NCBI GenBank assembly: GCA_958430865.1
Contig: CAUDNR010004078.1
Location: forward strand, 1 to 42,051
Direction of reading: 5' to 3'
DNA from: Entrophospora sp. SA101
Lineage: Eukaryota > Glomeromycota > Glomeromycetes > Entrophosporales > Entrophosporaceae
Length of the DNA stretch: 42,051 nucleotides
The position numbers and the translations under genes are program-made. The notes beneath the pieces are model-generated. The model saw only the letters and a list, made by a program, of their open reading frames with translations, was not told where the DNA came from and made no database searches. How positions within the stretch are numbered: position 1 is the first letter of the stretch; every line of letters begins with the position of its first letter. Below are positions 11,929 to 21,355 of the stretch, one piece after another.

Positions 11929-12838
11929 TTAATTCTTACTTGCAAAATATTATTAATAGAGACATTATTTAATTTAACTGATATAAATTCAAATGCCTAT
12001 TATTTGTTTTACATGTAGCACCAAATAAAATAGACTTTTTTTATGTTGCTGTGATTATCTCTTTAGCCTTGACATTATTATTATTGTTATTATTGCTGTG
12101 TTATTGTTGATTTTTTCACTAGTATTATTATTATTATCAGGGCTAGTACCAAAATCAGAATAATAATTATTATCCATGTTATTATTACTACTTTTTGAAC
12201 AGGATGATGATAGGGTTCAGGTGAATTTAATTGAGGCATTATTGTGTAAAGTAAAAGAAGAATCAAAATTTATATAGATAAGAGAAAAAGAAAAGAAGTA
12301 AATCTGTTAAAATAAAATGTTTTTTGATTAATAAAAAATTTTTGAAATTATGTACTAAGCAACTACCATAGTCAAAAAGTCTATAAATCAGAGCATTTTT
12401 GCTAGAAACACAACATGGCTTTTTGCATGATTTGCACTAGATAAAATCACAAATTTGGCCAGAAACAAACATCTCTTGAGGTGCATATTCTTTTTTATCC
12501 TTTCTAGATTGCTTGCTTTGATGATCTTTTTCAGTAGTATTGTGCCCATAAAGTGGTCAAATTGTTAATAGATTATTTAATCACCACCGCCACTAGATTT
12601 TTGGAATCTGGCATCCAATAGTTTTAATCTTAAAAAAAAAAAGAATTAGAAGTTTTTATGAATTTATATATAACTTTAATTTGATTAATAGAACTGTCAT
12701 GACAAAAACTAAAAATTCTATTATCCCAATCACATTTGCTTATTAAGTAAAAATATCAAATAGTATAATTTATTGAAGTTTCGCCGCAACATTGTTGTTT
12801 TACAAACTTTAAAAAGAATTCTCTGGAAAATATTTGAT
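11929..12838. other. Intergenic with low-complexity AAT tracts
   Basis: Around 12070-12180 there are TTA/AAT-rich microsatellite stretches. The minus strand gives an Asn-rich frame there, with a short ATG-started peptide beginning MPQLNSPEPYHHP, but frame and context do not support a gene. The remainder holds nothing recognisable. Confidence 0.35.
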
Positions 12839-13501
12839 TCGAAAATTGACCACAATAGTAAGTTCTAACGACTTTGTGGTATAAGTAAAAAAGGTATCTC
12901 GTGTTTGAATCTAGCTATTGCGGAATTTACAATATTATTTCTCAATTTATTGACAAAAATACTATTTGAAAATCATTAAAAAAAAATTGGAAAATTTTAA
13001 ATTGCAATCGCGAAGCTGCCTTTTATTAATGAATTAAGTGAAAATGGTGATGATGCATTAAGAAGATAATCATGTCATAAAGCAACTGTAGCAAGGCGTA
13101 TGGAAAGAAGATAATAACGTTCTCTCTGCCCAAAGCCCAGATCTCAATCCTATTGAAAATTTTTGCAGGATTTAAAAAGAAGATTTAGATTTAAAAATTA
13201 ATAGATATTAATGCCATGAAGGGTTGATGTTGTTTTAAAAAGTAGAGGAAACCTGACAAGATATTGATTTTTTAATAAAATACAATTAATTTAAAATAGT
13301 TTATATATTTTTTGATGTCTTTTATGTTTCAATTAGTGAGCAGTTTGAGGTTGAATTGTTTCATAAACTTTTCTACATTTTATTTTCCTCGTTAATTAAT
13401 TTATCAAATTCTCTAAAATTTTAGAATAGATTTAAACATGAGACGCATTTTTACTATACCACAATAGCAGGTTCTAACCTGCTATTGTGGGCAATTTTCG
13501 A
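12839..13501 (+). mobile_element. Decayed Tc1/mariner-like element with palindromic ends
   Basis: The ends 12839-12913 and 13427-13501 are diverged inverted copies of about 75 bp. Both start TCGAAAATTG and continue with a CCACAATAG block, TGTGGTATA and a TTTRAATCTA end. The right end contains a perfect 15-bp hairpin (13459-13490, loop CT); the left equivalent is imperfect. Between them is a broken Tc1-type transposase remnant (see 13060-13195). No TA target duplication is visible at these limits, so the true ends could differ by some bases. It lies 19 bp from the next, younger element. Confidence 0.55.
13060..13195 (+). pseudogene. Tc1-family transposase remnant
   Basis: Two frames read CHKATVARRMERR (about 13073-13111) and LSAQSPDLNPIENF (about 13122-13163). 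They match the consecutive Tc1 blocks DNxxCH...V and WPAQSPDLNPIENLW around the DDE catalytic region. They are separated by stops and a frame change, and only some 45 residues remain, so it is inactive. Confidence 0.7.
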
Positions 13502-13520
13502 GGTAAAGATTTTTATCTTA

Positions 13521-14413
13521 CACTCCCTGGACAAAAGTTTCGGTCACTACAAAACAAATAATTACGCAAAAACATACATAATAAAACACAAATAAATTTC
13601 ATCGAATTGTGACTAAAGTTCTCAAGAATATGTGTGTAAAATTTCAAATTTTTGTAATGTTTGGGAGAATAACAGTTAAAAAAATAAAAAGTTCGACCAA
13701 AAATCTTCTGAAAAACTGTAGTTTGCCAAAAAAAAAAAACAGTGTCTCAGAAACTTACATAATAACCACACCTGAAATCGTGACACATGAAAGATTAGAT
13801 TCTGAAAAATTACGTCATTTGTTTTTTATACAAAAATCATCAAAAATTGGATTGAAACAAAAAAGTAAAAAAATTTTGAAAAATTGGCCAAGTCAATCTC
13901 CTGATTTGAATCCAATAGAGCATCTGTGGAATCAATTAGAAATTCGTATTCGGAAACGTCCAAATAAATTTAAAAATAATGTTGAACTTGAGACCGCTTT
14001 ACATGAAGAATGGAATCAAATTCCTAGAAATATTTATATGAATTTGATAGAAAGTATGCCAAGAAGAATAGAAGCTGTTATATCCAATAATGGCGGCCAA
14101 CAAAGTGTTGACTTGCATACAAATAAGTAAAATTTCGGGTGTGGTTATTATGTGCATTTTTTTTTTTTTGAGAAGTGGTATAAATATTTGCAAATAAAAT
14201 CAAAATTTTAGAGATCATTTCCAAAAATTATTTTTGGTCAAACTTTTTATTTTTTTAACTGTTATTCTCCCAAACATTACAAAAATTTGAAATTTTACAC
14301 ACATATTCTTGAGAACTTTGGTCACAATTCGATGAAATTTATTTGTGTTTTATTATGTACGTTTTTGCGTAATCATTTGTTTTGTAGTGACCGAAACTTT
14401 TGTCCAGGGAGTG
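13521..14413 (+). mobile_element. Tc1/mariner-like element with 184-bp terminal inverted repeats
   Basis: The element begins CACTCCCTGGACAAAAGTTT and ends with its reverse complement. It is flanked by TA at 13519-13520 and 14414-14415, the target duplication typical of Tc1/mariner. The inverted repeats are 13521-13704 and 14230-14413, 184 bp each, with four differences by my alignment, all transitions. The total is 893 bp, about half an intact Tc1 element, and the interior keeps only the C-terminal transposase part. An internal deletion of the N-terminal half therefore seems likely. The close match of the ends suggests recent insertion or a mobilised non-autonomous copy. Confidence 0.9.
13780..14130 (+). 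pseudogene. Truncated Tc1-type transposase (C-terminal part)
   Basis: The frame ending at the TAA at 14128-14130 contains NWPSQSPDLNPIEHLWNQLE, the hallmark Tc1 block with the last catalytic acidic residue (E of PIEH). A typical C-terminal helix and RRIEAVISNNGG follow. The helix-turn-helix DNA-binding region and the first two catalytic Asp residues are absent. The upstream open frame runs into the inverted repeat and is not transposase-like. No proper start codon precedes it, so it cannot make active enzyme. Confidence 0.85.
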
Positions 14414-14415
14414 TA

Positions 14416-15412
14416 TATGCGGTGAAACTTTTAGATTGTAGTAACTGAATCAACATTGTACCTTGCTTGATGATAGTAATTAATCTTATTAAAAAAAGTT
14501 TTTTTTTATATTGAACTTTAGAGGTTGTATTTTTTATAATAAGGTATATATATATATATATATATGAAGAACCTCAAGCAAGATCAACAAACATGTCTGA
14601 CTAAATGTGACGGATTTAAATTTACTAAATTGTATTGTATGTAATATTAATATTTGATTGATTTTTTAAATAAATTCAGTTACTACTCGTATTGCGAGAG
14701 CATGCACATGGAATTGATGGACACAACAAAAAGTACATAGAATTTTATATCAGGAGATATCGGGAAAAGTATCAACATAATTTTTGTCCAATAAAAACAA
14801 AAAGGAAGTCATATAAAATAATTATTTAGTTTGAGTTTATATCTGTTAACACACATTATCATTATCATTATTAATTGTATAAAATATGAAATTGGAGTAT
14901 GGTGGAATCGGCAAGATAAAGGAATGAGAAGATAACAGAATAATTGTTTTTTGCACAATCAATTGATTGAAATTAAAAAGTGGGTGTAATTCAAGATAAA
15001 GCGTGTGATGATGGGCTTGCTGTCAAACAATCAAATGAAATTTCCATTTTAATCTTTTAAAGTCCAGTTTTTTTTTTTGATATGGAAAACGCTTTTTCTC
15101 ACTATCTTTTTAATAGGTGTGACGTGGAAAGTTCTTTATTTTTGTCTCACCGTTTTTCCATAAGTTGTAATATTTTTTGATTTGCCTAAAACCATCAGAA
15201 TTTTAACCATAAGGAAAAGTATATTATTTGGTTGTACAAAACGGTCAAAAATAATCTGGAATGATATTTTTTTTAAAAGTCCATCAAATTACTTTTTTTG
15301 TTTTTAAAGTTTCAAATGTATTTCATATTATTTGTTGTACGGTTGTGTACGGAATATTTTTTTTAAACAGTTTTATATGTTTATATAAAAAAAAAATTTT
15401 TTTTAAAAAAAT
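14416..15412. other. Intergenic, AT-rich
   Basis: Contains a (TA)n microsatellite at about 14545-14565 and several T and A runs. No credible ORF longer than a few dozen codons and no RNA gene seen. Confidence 0.45.
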
Positions 15413-15505
15413 TATAATGATAATAATTTTTTTAAAAAAAAAACTATAATGATAATAATTTTTTTAAAAAAAAAACTAATGATAATAATTTTTTTAAAAA
15501 AAAAC
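15413..15505. repeat. Three tandem units of about 31 bp
   Basis: Three consecutive copies of TATAATGATAATAAT followed by a T7 run and an A9-10 run plus C. The last copy is slightly shortened. They lie about 350 bp before the Asn-rich gene. Confidence 0.8.
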
Positions 15506-15540
15506 TATATAAATATGGATTTCTTTTTTGATTTTTTAAT

Positions 15541-15840
15541 GATTTTTTAAAAATTTGAAAAGTTTGAATCAAAAAAAAAATTTTTTTAAAAATTAACTAA
15601 ACAAATAATTATAATAATAAAAACAAAACCAATTTGACAAATACATTAGATTTTATAAACATATAAATATCGAAATTTTTTTTTTATAAACATTTAAAAT
15701 TATATATCGATTTTTTTTAATCGATTTTTTAAAAGTTTGAATCAAAAAAAAATTTTTTTTTAAAAAATTAACTAAAACAAATAATTATTATAATAAAAAC
15801 ATTTATAAATAAAACCAATTTGATAAATACATTAGATTAT
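15541..15840. repeat. Imperfect direct duplication of about 115-120 bp
   Basis: The segments at about 15541-15655 and 15722-15840 share AAGTTTGAATC, an A/T run, TTAACTAAA, CAAATAATTAT, AATAAAAAC, AAACCAATTTGA and AAATACATTAGAT in the same order. The second copy ends 10 bp before the ATG of the Asn-rich gene, so its 5' region appears to have been duplicated. Confidence 0.75.
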
Positions 15841-15849
15841 ATATTAGGA

Positions 15850-16476
15850 ATGTATGGAAATAATAATAATCAAAATCTTGTTAATCTAAATTCTCCTCTT
15901 TTTTTTGACGGACAAACAAGTTCATTCCACGCTCCTCAAACCCATGGAGACAATGATTTCGATTATCAAAACGTTCAACAAAACTTATTTCATAGTAACT
16001 CCATCTTTCAAACTCCTGGAGACCATAACATCTTCGCTTATCAAAACGGTGGCGACAACAATCACTTTCATTTTAACTTAGTTCATGACAATTTCGTTAA
16101 TGAAAATTCTGGAGATGATAACTTCGTTAATCAAAATAATTTCGTTGACCAAAACCCTCTTACCTCAACTGATATTGCCAGTAACAATGATTTCGTTAAA
16201 GATAACACTTTTGATGGCTCAACTAGCATTATTAACAATAACAATGGGCTTGCTGACCAGGACACTGCTATTCCAACAGGTATAATCAATAACCTCGCTG
16301 ACCAGAATTCATTTAATGCGACTAATGCTATGATGATGAGAATTAATCATCCGAATAATTCTTTTGTTTATCAAAATCAAAATAATTTCGTTGATCAACA
16401 TCACAACAGAGATCAACAATTAAATTACATCATATTCCTACTCCATAAACTGTTAAACAATAATAATAAAAACTGA
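15850..16476 (+). CDS. Asn/Gln-rich repetitive protein
   Basis: Single open frame of 208 aa from the ATG at 15850; the frame stays open upstream only to a non-ATG codon. Composition is dominated by Asn, Gln, Asp and Phe. Loose repeats recur: F-x-Y-Q-N (DFDYQN, IFAYQN, SFVYQN), NFV(N/D)(E/Q)(N/D) (NFVNEN, NFVNQN, NFVDQN, NFVDQH) and LADQ (twice). There is no signal peptide, membrane helix or known domain. The C-terminus turns hydrophobic then Asn-rich (YIIFLLHKLLNNNN). Such Asn/Gln-rich sequence resembles prion-like, aggregation-prone regions in general; function is unknown. The open frame with GC-richer codons than the flanks supports a real or recently real gene, but expression is unproven. 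Confidence 0.55.
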   Translation: MYGNNNNQNLVNLNSPLFFDGQTSSFHAPQTHGDNDFDYQNVQQNLFHSNSIFQTPGDHNIFAYQNGGDNNHFHFNLVHDNFVNENSGDDNFVNQNNFVDQNPLTSTDIASNNDFVKDNTFDGSTSIINNNNGLADQDTAIPTGIINNLADQNSFNATNAMMMRINHPNNSFVYQNQNNFVDQHHNRDQQLNYIIFLLHKLLNNNNKN

Positions 16477-17451
16477 ATGGATAAAAAATTGCGGATTAAA
16501 AAAATTATTGGCAATAAAAAATATACAAAGTGATTTCTATTTGGGCTTGTATTAATTTATTATTTTTTATTATTTTTATTATTTTTATTTCTTATTTTCA
16601 TATATGTTTAATTATTTATAAATAAATTACATTAAATTATATCAATTATTTTATCTGATAATAATAAATGCCTGCCACTGTAGAAAGTCTAAAGATCTAT
16701 AACCGTTATGGTTTTATCATCATGGTTTCCTTGAAAATTTTATTTTCCTGAGTCTGCAATTCTGCACGGGAAATAAAAAATTACAATGAATAGGAAAGCA
16801 TTGCAAAGCTTTGGTCGTTTAGAAAAGATGTTTTTTTTATATGACCGAAGAAATATTCTAATGATTATTAAATTAAAATAAGGATCTAATAAATTAAAAG
16901 GTCATAAACCCATATTCAATCCTATTAATGCATCCACATAATCCTGCTTTATTAAAATAAACCATCAAACTCGGAATACCCAAAATAATTATATACATTA
17001 TAACAATTCTAATTTATTTATTATTATTACATCGTTATTCTTTAGATTTTTATCCAATGTAGTTGTTTGAAACATTTATTTTTGGAAAAAGCCGTTTATA
17101 TAGAATATTTAATCGAAAATAGAAGGAGCCAATGAGGTTGTGAGCGTATTGGTACCATGAGTAGTAATTTTATTGCTTTATTCACTATTTGTACGAAAAA
17201 TTAGCGGAGCCTTTTAAAACGTCCATGGTGCAAATATTTAACCGGAGAATGTATTTGTTAATTATATACAATGAAAATTTCAATTAGTAACAATATTATG
17301 ACCATGCGAGATTAAACTGCAAAAAGCCAATCTAATGATATCCAAAGTAGAGAGAGGAAAAGATTTGAGCAAGAGAAAATACAATTATTTTTCCCCCGAT
17401 TTTATAAACTGCAAGCCATTTACACGCCTATGAAAGTACCTCATCCTTGTT
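16477..17451. other. Intergenic, no gene seen
   Basis: AT-rich with TTATT repeats at 16560-16600. Both strands checked for motifs; nothing recognisable. Confidence 0.4.
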
Positions 17452-17818
17452 TTAATCTGTTTCGCATTTAAATCGTGTTATTTTTTTACGAAACCTCAAT
17501 AATCTTTCATTATAAGAACTGGCTAATTCATTTTTCTTAATTGGATAATAATTTTTACAATAAATATCTAGGCAACTAATATGATAGGAGTGGCCGCATA
17601 TTAATATTTCATTCAGATCAATTAAATAATTTAAAATTGGATATTTTTCAAACAAATTTGTATAAATTATTAAATATTTTTGTAAACATGTTTATTCAAG
17701 CTCACATGTTAACGTTGGCGATATTTTTATTTTAATATTATTGTCATTAACAATTAATTTTATTGCCCAAGGAGATCCATTGGAGCTAATATTATATTTG
17801 GTTTTGAATTTTACCTTT
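17452..17818 (-). pseudogene. RING-like gene relic
   Basis: On the minus strand, 17452-17655 reads LIDLNEILICGHSYHISCLD and then C-x-N-YY, a C-G-H-x-Y-H-x-x-C-L core resembling RING-like zinc motifs of a family I recall from mycorrhizal fungi (LICGHGYH...C). Just upstream, 17692-17818 reads NISSNGSPWAIKLIVNDNN and ends CELE with a stop, which looks like another coding fragment. They are separated by a stop and about 40 bp. Only half of a RING (no leading C-x-x-C) is present, so I treat both as remains of one or two broken genes. Confidence 0.35.
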
Positions 17819-18440
17819 TAAATGATTATCACTGTTTTCAATCAAATTTGTGTTTTTGAACCTTTTATGATGTATGCTTTGCCAAAGAATTGGATGAATT
17901 TAGGTAACTTCCATTTGCTTTCCAAGCTCTGAAATAATCCTATTAGGATCCCAATACTCCAATTTGACGTATACTAAAATTATTAGTATTTATTGCTAAG
18001 ACATTTTCTGTATTTATTATAGTTGCCATATGATTTATTATTGAATCAGTGGATGTGGATGTTTCCTTTATTGAATGGGCAATCATGATAATCATCAAAG
18101 TTTACATTTTTCTAAATGTTCATGTGGCCAGACTCACTGCAATCTGATTTAACAGCAATCGTGGCAAGTTCATGTTTATGACTATTTGCATGTTAGTTCT
18201 AAGACCAGTTGGATTATTTTTAAATCTTCTAAAGTTTGAGTCTTAGAAGCCAGGGTCAAGTGATCAACAGAACATATTAAATAAATCAACCAGTGATTTA
18301 TCATCTTTATGGTTAAATTAATAATGACTGAAATAGCATTTTATTTGTGTGCATTTATAAAAATAAAAATTCTTCTTAACATTTAATGAGAAAATTGATT
18401 TTAAATAAAAGAATTTTTATCTGTTGGAAAAATAAAAAAT
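17819..18440. other. Intergenic, weak coding traces only
   Basis: A short minus-strand stretch near 18120-18170 reads HELATIAVKSDCSESGH, which could be a relic, but there is no extended frame. Otherwise AT-rich. Confidence 0.3.
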
Positions 18441-19619
18441 TTAAAGAAATGGCTGCAAAATAAAATAGTAATAAATAATTGTTATTATTATTTATTATTA
18501 TTAGAAATTAAATCATTAAAAAAATAAATAAATTTTTTTAAAAATCAAAAACTTACATTTTCCATTTGATAATTTTGTAATAGTAAATTAAATCCATCAT
18601 CCGAATTGCAATTTTTCGCTAATGTTAAAATACTTTTAGTATCTGGAGAAGCATCATCTATATTATCTTCAGTGAAGGTTCTAATTGATCTATTCGCCTT
18701 TTGATGTTTACCTTCAGAATGAAAATAATTTTCTAGTATATTTGCATTTGTAGGTGTTTCTTCTTGGTTCCTTGAAATTTTTTCAGGTGTGAATTCTCGA
18801 CTCCTCAATTTTTTTCTAGTATTTAAAGCTCTCGTACTAATGCTATTATTACTCGCATTTACATCAAGGTCACTGTGATTGTCGTTATAATTATAATTAT
18901 TATCAGATTCACGGTGATTATTATATTGATAAAAGTGAGATTGATTGTTGTTCACTGGTTTATGTGGAAAATAATGAGTAATCGGTGTGATGTTAAATTT
19001 TTTGAGTGGACTAGAGTCCGAACTTGAATCTGAAGAAGACGAATAATATTCTGGTGATTTAGGTGATGTATTGCTTCCTTTGGGAAATAGTATTCTTTTT
19101 TTATTCTACGTGTTTATAATATATTTTTATTTAGGTCAATTTAGATCGTTCAAATCAATAAATTATAATAAAATCCCACTTACAATACGTGATGGTTTTA
19201 AAATTTTATGTATTTTGCTGATTTTTGTACTCTTTCTTTTTCTTGAATTGACAACTAAATTATATCCGTTTCCTGATAAATAAATATGTTCAGATGTTAG
19301 AAATATTTTTATTATTATTTCTAATTCCCTCAGAAGTGTTATTAAAATACCTTTTCTTACCAACACCAACTTTTGAATTACTGGACCACGCATCTTCTAA
19401 CAGTTGTTGTGATTTTTCTGGTGACAATTTACCAGTAGCAATACTTGTTTTAACAATATTGCTTGAATCTATTTGTTTTAACAACAATTTATCTAAATCA
19501 AACTTTTAAAGCACCAAATCTAAATCTCGTTTATAAATTATTTTAAAACTATTTAATATACCTTGTGAACGGGCTTTTTTCAAAAGTTCATCAATCTTTT
19601 TCTGATAATTATGTACCAT
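18441..19619 (-). CDS. Hypothetical protein, coiled-coil N-terminus and Ser/Asn-rich tail
   Basis: I do not recognise a family. Five exons fit one frame: 19562-19619, 19361-19492, 19184-19272, 18557-19105 and 18441-18452, about 279 aa, all with GT-AG introns. The N-terminus is helical and charged (YQKKIDELLKKARSQ, then DKLLLKQIDSS, then GKLSPEKSQQLLEDAW), followed by a basic patch (NSRKRKSTKISKIHK), a Ser/Asp tract (YYSSSSDSSSDSSP), an Asn/His-rich region and an acidic helix near the end. The basic patch could be a nuclear signal, and the Ser/Asp tract a CK2-type target (inference). An upstream frame at 19719 (MRNREFQVGLTDHSKK...) is coding-like but ends in another frame; either an unseen intron or an indel separates it, so the true start may be 19719. 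The last exon of 12 nt is the least certain part. Confidence 0.6.
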
Positions 19620-19719
19620 TTCGTTCTCTTTTATGAAAATTCAAAATTTCCTTTGACAAATCAATTTCAATCTTCTTAGAATGGTCGGTTAATCCAACCT
19701 GAAATTCTCTATTTCGCAT

Positions 19720-20622
19720 GATTTAAAAAAAAAAAAGATGTATATACCTATCTATCACATGATGACGATCACAAAATTAATGTTTGTTTTTGAATCACAT
19801 GATCCTAAAGAAAATGGAGTTCAAGCTTATCACAAAATATTTATACATGAAATAAGGTGCGAGAAAGTAATTGAAATGGAAAAAAAACAATTTAAATATT
19901 AAAAAAATTGAAAATGGAAAAAATCCATAAAGCCGAGCCTGCAGGACTTTTCTCATCTGTCATGATAATATGGTGTCAGCGGAAAGGTGTGTGTTTACGC
20001 TTAATATTAATTTTAACTCTGCGTGCGATTTTATCGGGTGAGAAATTTTATTAATAAGAACGTAACAACCATCTGGTATATACATACCATTTTCTGTAAA
20101 AATTTTCATTTTTATTGTAAAATTTTAGTTAATTAATTAATAAAGTATAGCCACTTTTAATTACATGTATTTTTGTGATTTTTTGAAGAATCTATTAAAA
20201 TCCAATTTACATCTTCATCGATGCAACTAACATCGAATGTGCTTTATACCAAGCATACTGAAATCTAATAAATCCATGTACACACTAAAATGGAGCAGAA
20301 CTCAACAATCAATCAATATTTTTGAAAAAATCTCTCCGTCACAAGTATTCATTTTTTGAAAAGTTCGATCTTCTGATCTTTGAAAATCACGTGACAGAAA
20401 TAGTGGTTATAAGCTCCATGCGACACAGATCCTTTCTCATCCAAGGGTATTTGTTCAATTGGACAAATTTCCAACACCAATCCAAATCGATAGTAATAGT
20501 CGAGTTTTTTGGGTCAAATTTTACTTGATATTAATTAGGTAAAATCCACATTTACTAATGAAAATCTACAAATACTCTCCTTAATATTAAAACCAAATTG
20601 AACAAACTCATTAAAATCAAAG
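19720..20622. other. Intergenic, no gene seen
   Basis: Separates two divergent genes. AT-rich with no recognisable motif. A 68-codon plus-strand frame at 20322-20528 lacks features of a real protein. Confidence 0.4.
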
Positions 20623-21027
20623 ATGCCTCCAAAAAATCGTGGTCCATGTGTTATACCTGGCTGTACTAACACTGATAATGAGTTCAGAAGGTTAACTGAT
20701 TATACTGTTGATAAAATTAGACTTAAAGATGTAAATAATGAATATGGATTTTTAAAAAAAGATGATCAATTATGCTATAAGATACATTATTTAAACATAG
20801 TTGAACCAGACAGATATAAGAAGTATAAGAAAAATGTCAATAATAAAAAATTGATTGAAGATGATTTGATTGGTGAATCTTCGACTAATGCTATAACTAA
20901 CAATCAAAAAAATGGCTTGGATTGGTCTAAAATCAAAATAAATACTGTTGAGGATAATGTTATTATATCCAAAGATGATTTTAAAAGTATAATGGATTAT
21001 ATTAATAATAAGCATCAGAACATTTAA
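20623..21027 (+). CDS. Small Cys-containing protein, possible zinc-binding
   Basis: Single-exon frame of 134 aa with an ATG at 20623. The N-terminus has GPCVIPGCTNTDNEFRRLTD and, about 40 residues later, DDQLCYKIHYLNIVEPDRYK, giving a C-x4-C...C-x3-H arrangement compatible with one zinc site. The middle and C-terminus are Lys/Asn-rich and helical. I recall small proteins with FRRLT and LC-x-x-HY-x-x-IVEPDR features as frequent in mycorrhizal fungal genomes, perhaps DNA-binding or transposon-derived; that is an inference from memory. It is isolated, 329 bp from the CPSF2 stop and convergent with it. Confidence 0.6.
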   Translation: MPPKNRGPCVIPGCTNTDNEFRRLTDYTVDKIRLKDVNNEYGFLKKDDQLCYKIHYLNIVEPDRYKKYKKNVNNKKLIEDDLIGESSTNAITNNQKNGLDWSKIKINTVEDNVIISKDDFKSIMDYINNKHQNI

Positions 21028-21355
21028 ATTTATAATTTTAATAGCATTGGAAAAATAAATTATTAAAAGCAAATGATAATTTACATACTTCTATATCTGT
21101 TTTTTTTTAAAGGGAAAAAAAGTAATATTGTACAAAGGTACATAAACACGATTTTACATATAACCCAATTCACAAGTAGAATTTCAACAAAATATTGAAT
21201 TATTTTTTTTATTTTTATTTTTTTTGATATTCTGGTATTTTATTATGATATCAATGTATTCATCTGGTATAGATGTAGGTCGTGGATCTTCCTTGCCGTT
21301 TGATTGAGAGTATATTTTATATTCAAAATTTTGTATCAGCGTAAAATATATGTTT

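Noticed and set aside
12070..12260. Minus-strand peptide with an apparent Ile/Leu membrane helix
   Set aside because: The hydrophobic run is the wrong-frame translation of an AAT microsatellite; the correct Asn-rich frame lacks a start.
13609..13780. Upstream half of the frame leading into the Tc1 transposase
   Set aside because: It has no ATG and mostly translates the inverted repeat, so it is not transposase.
20322..20528. 68-codon plus-strand ORF
   Set aside because: No domain, no splice context and no conserved features; likely chance.
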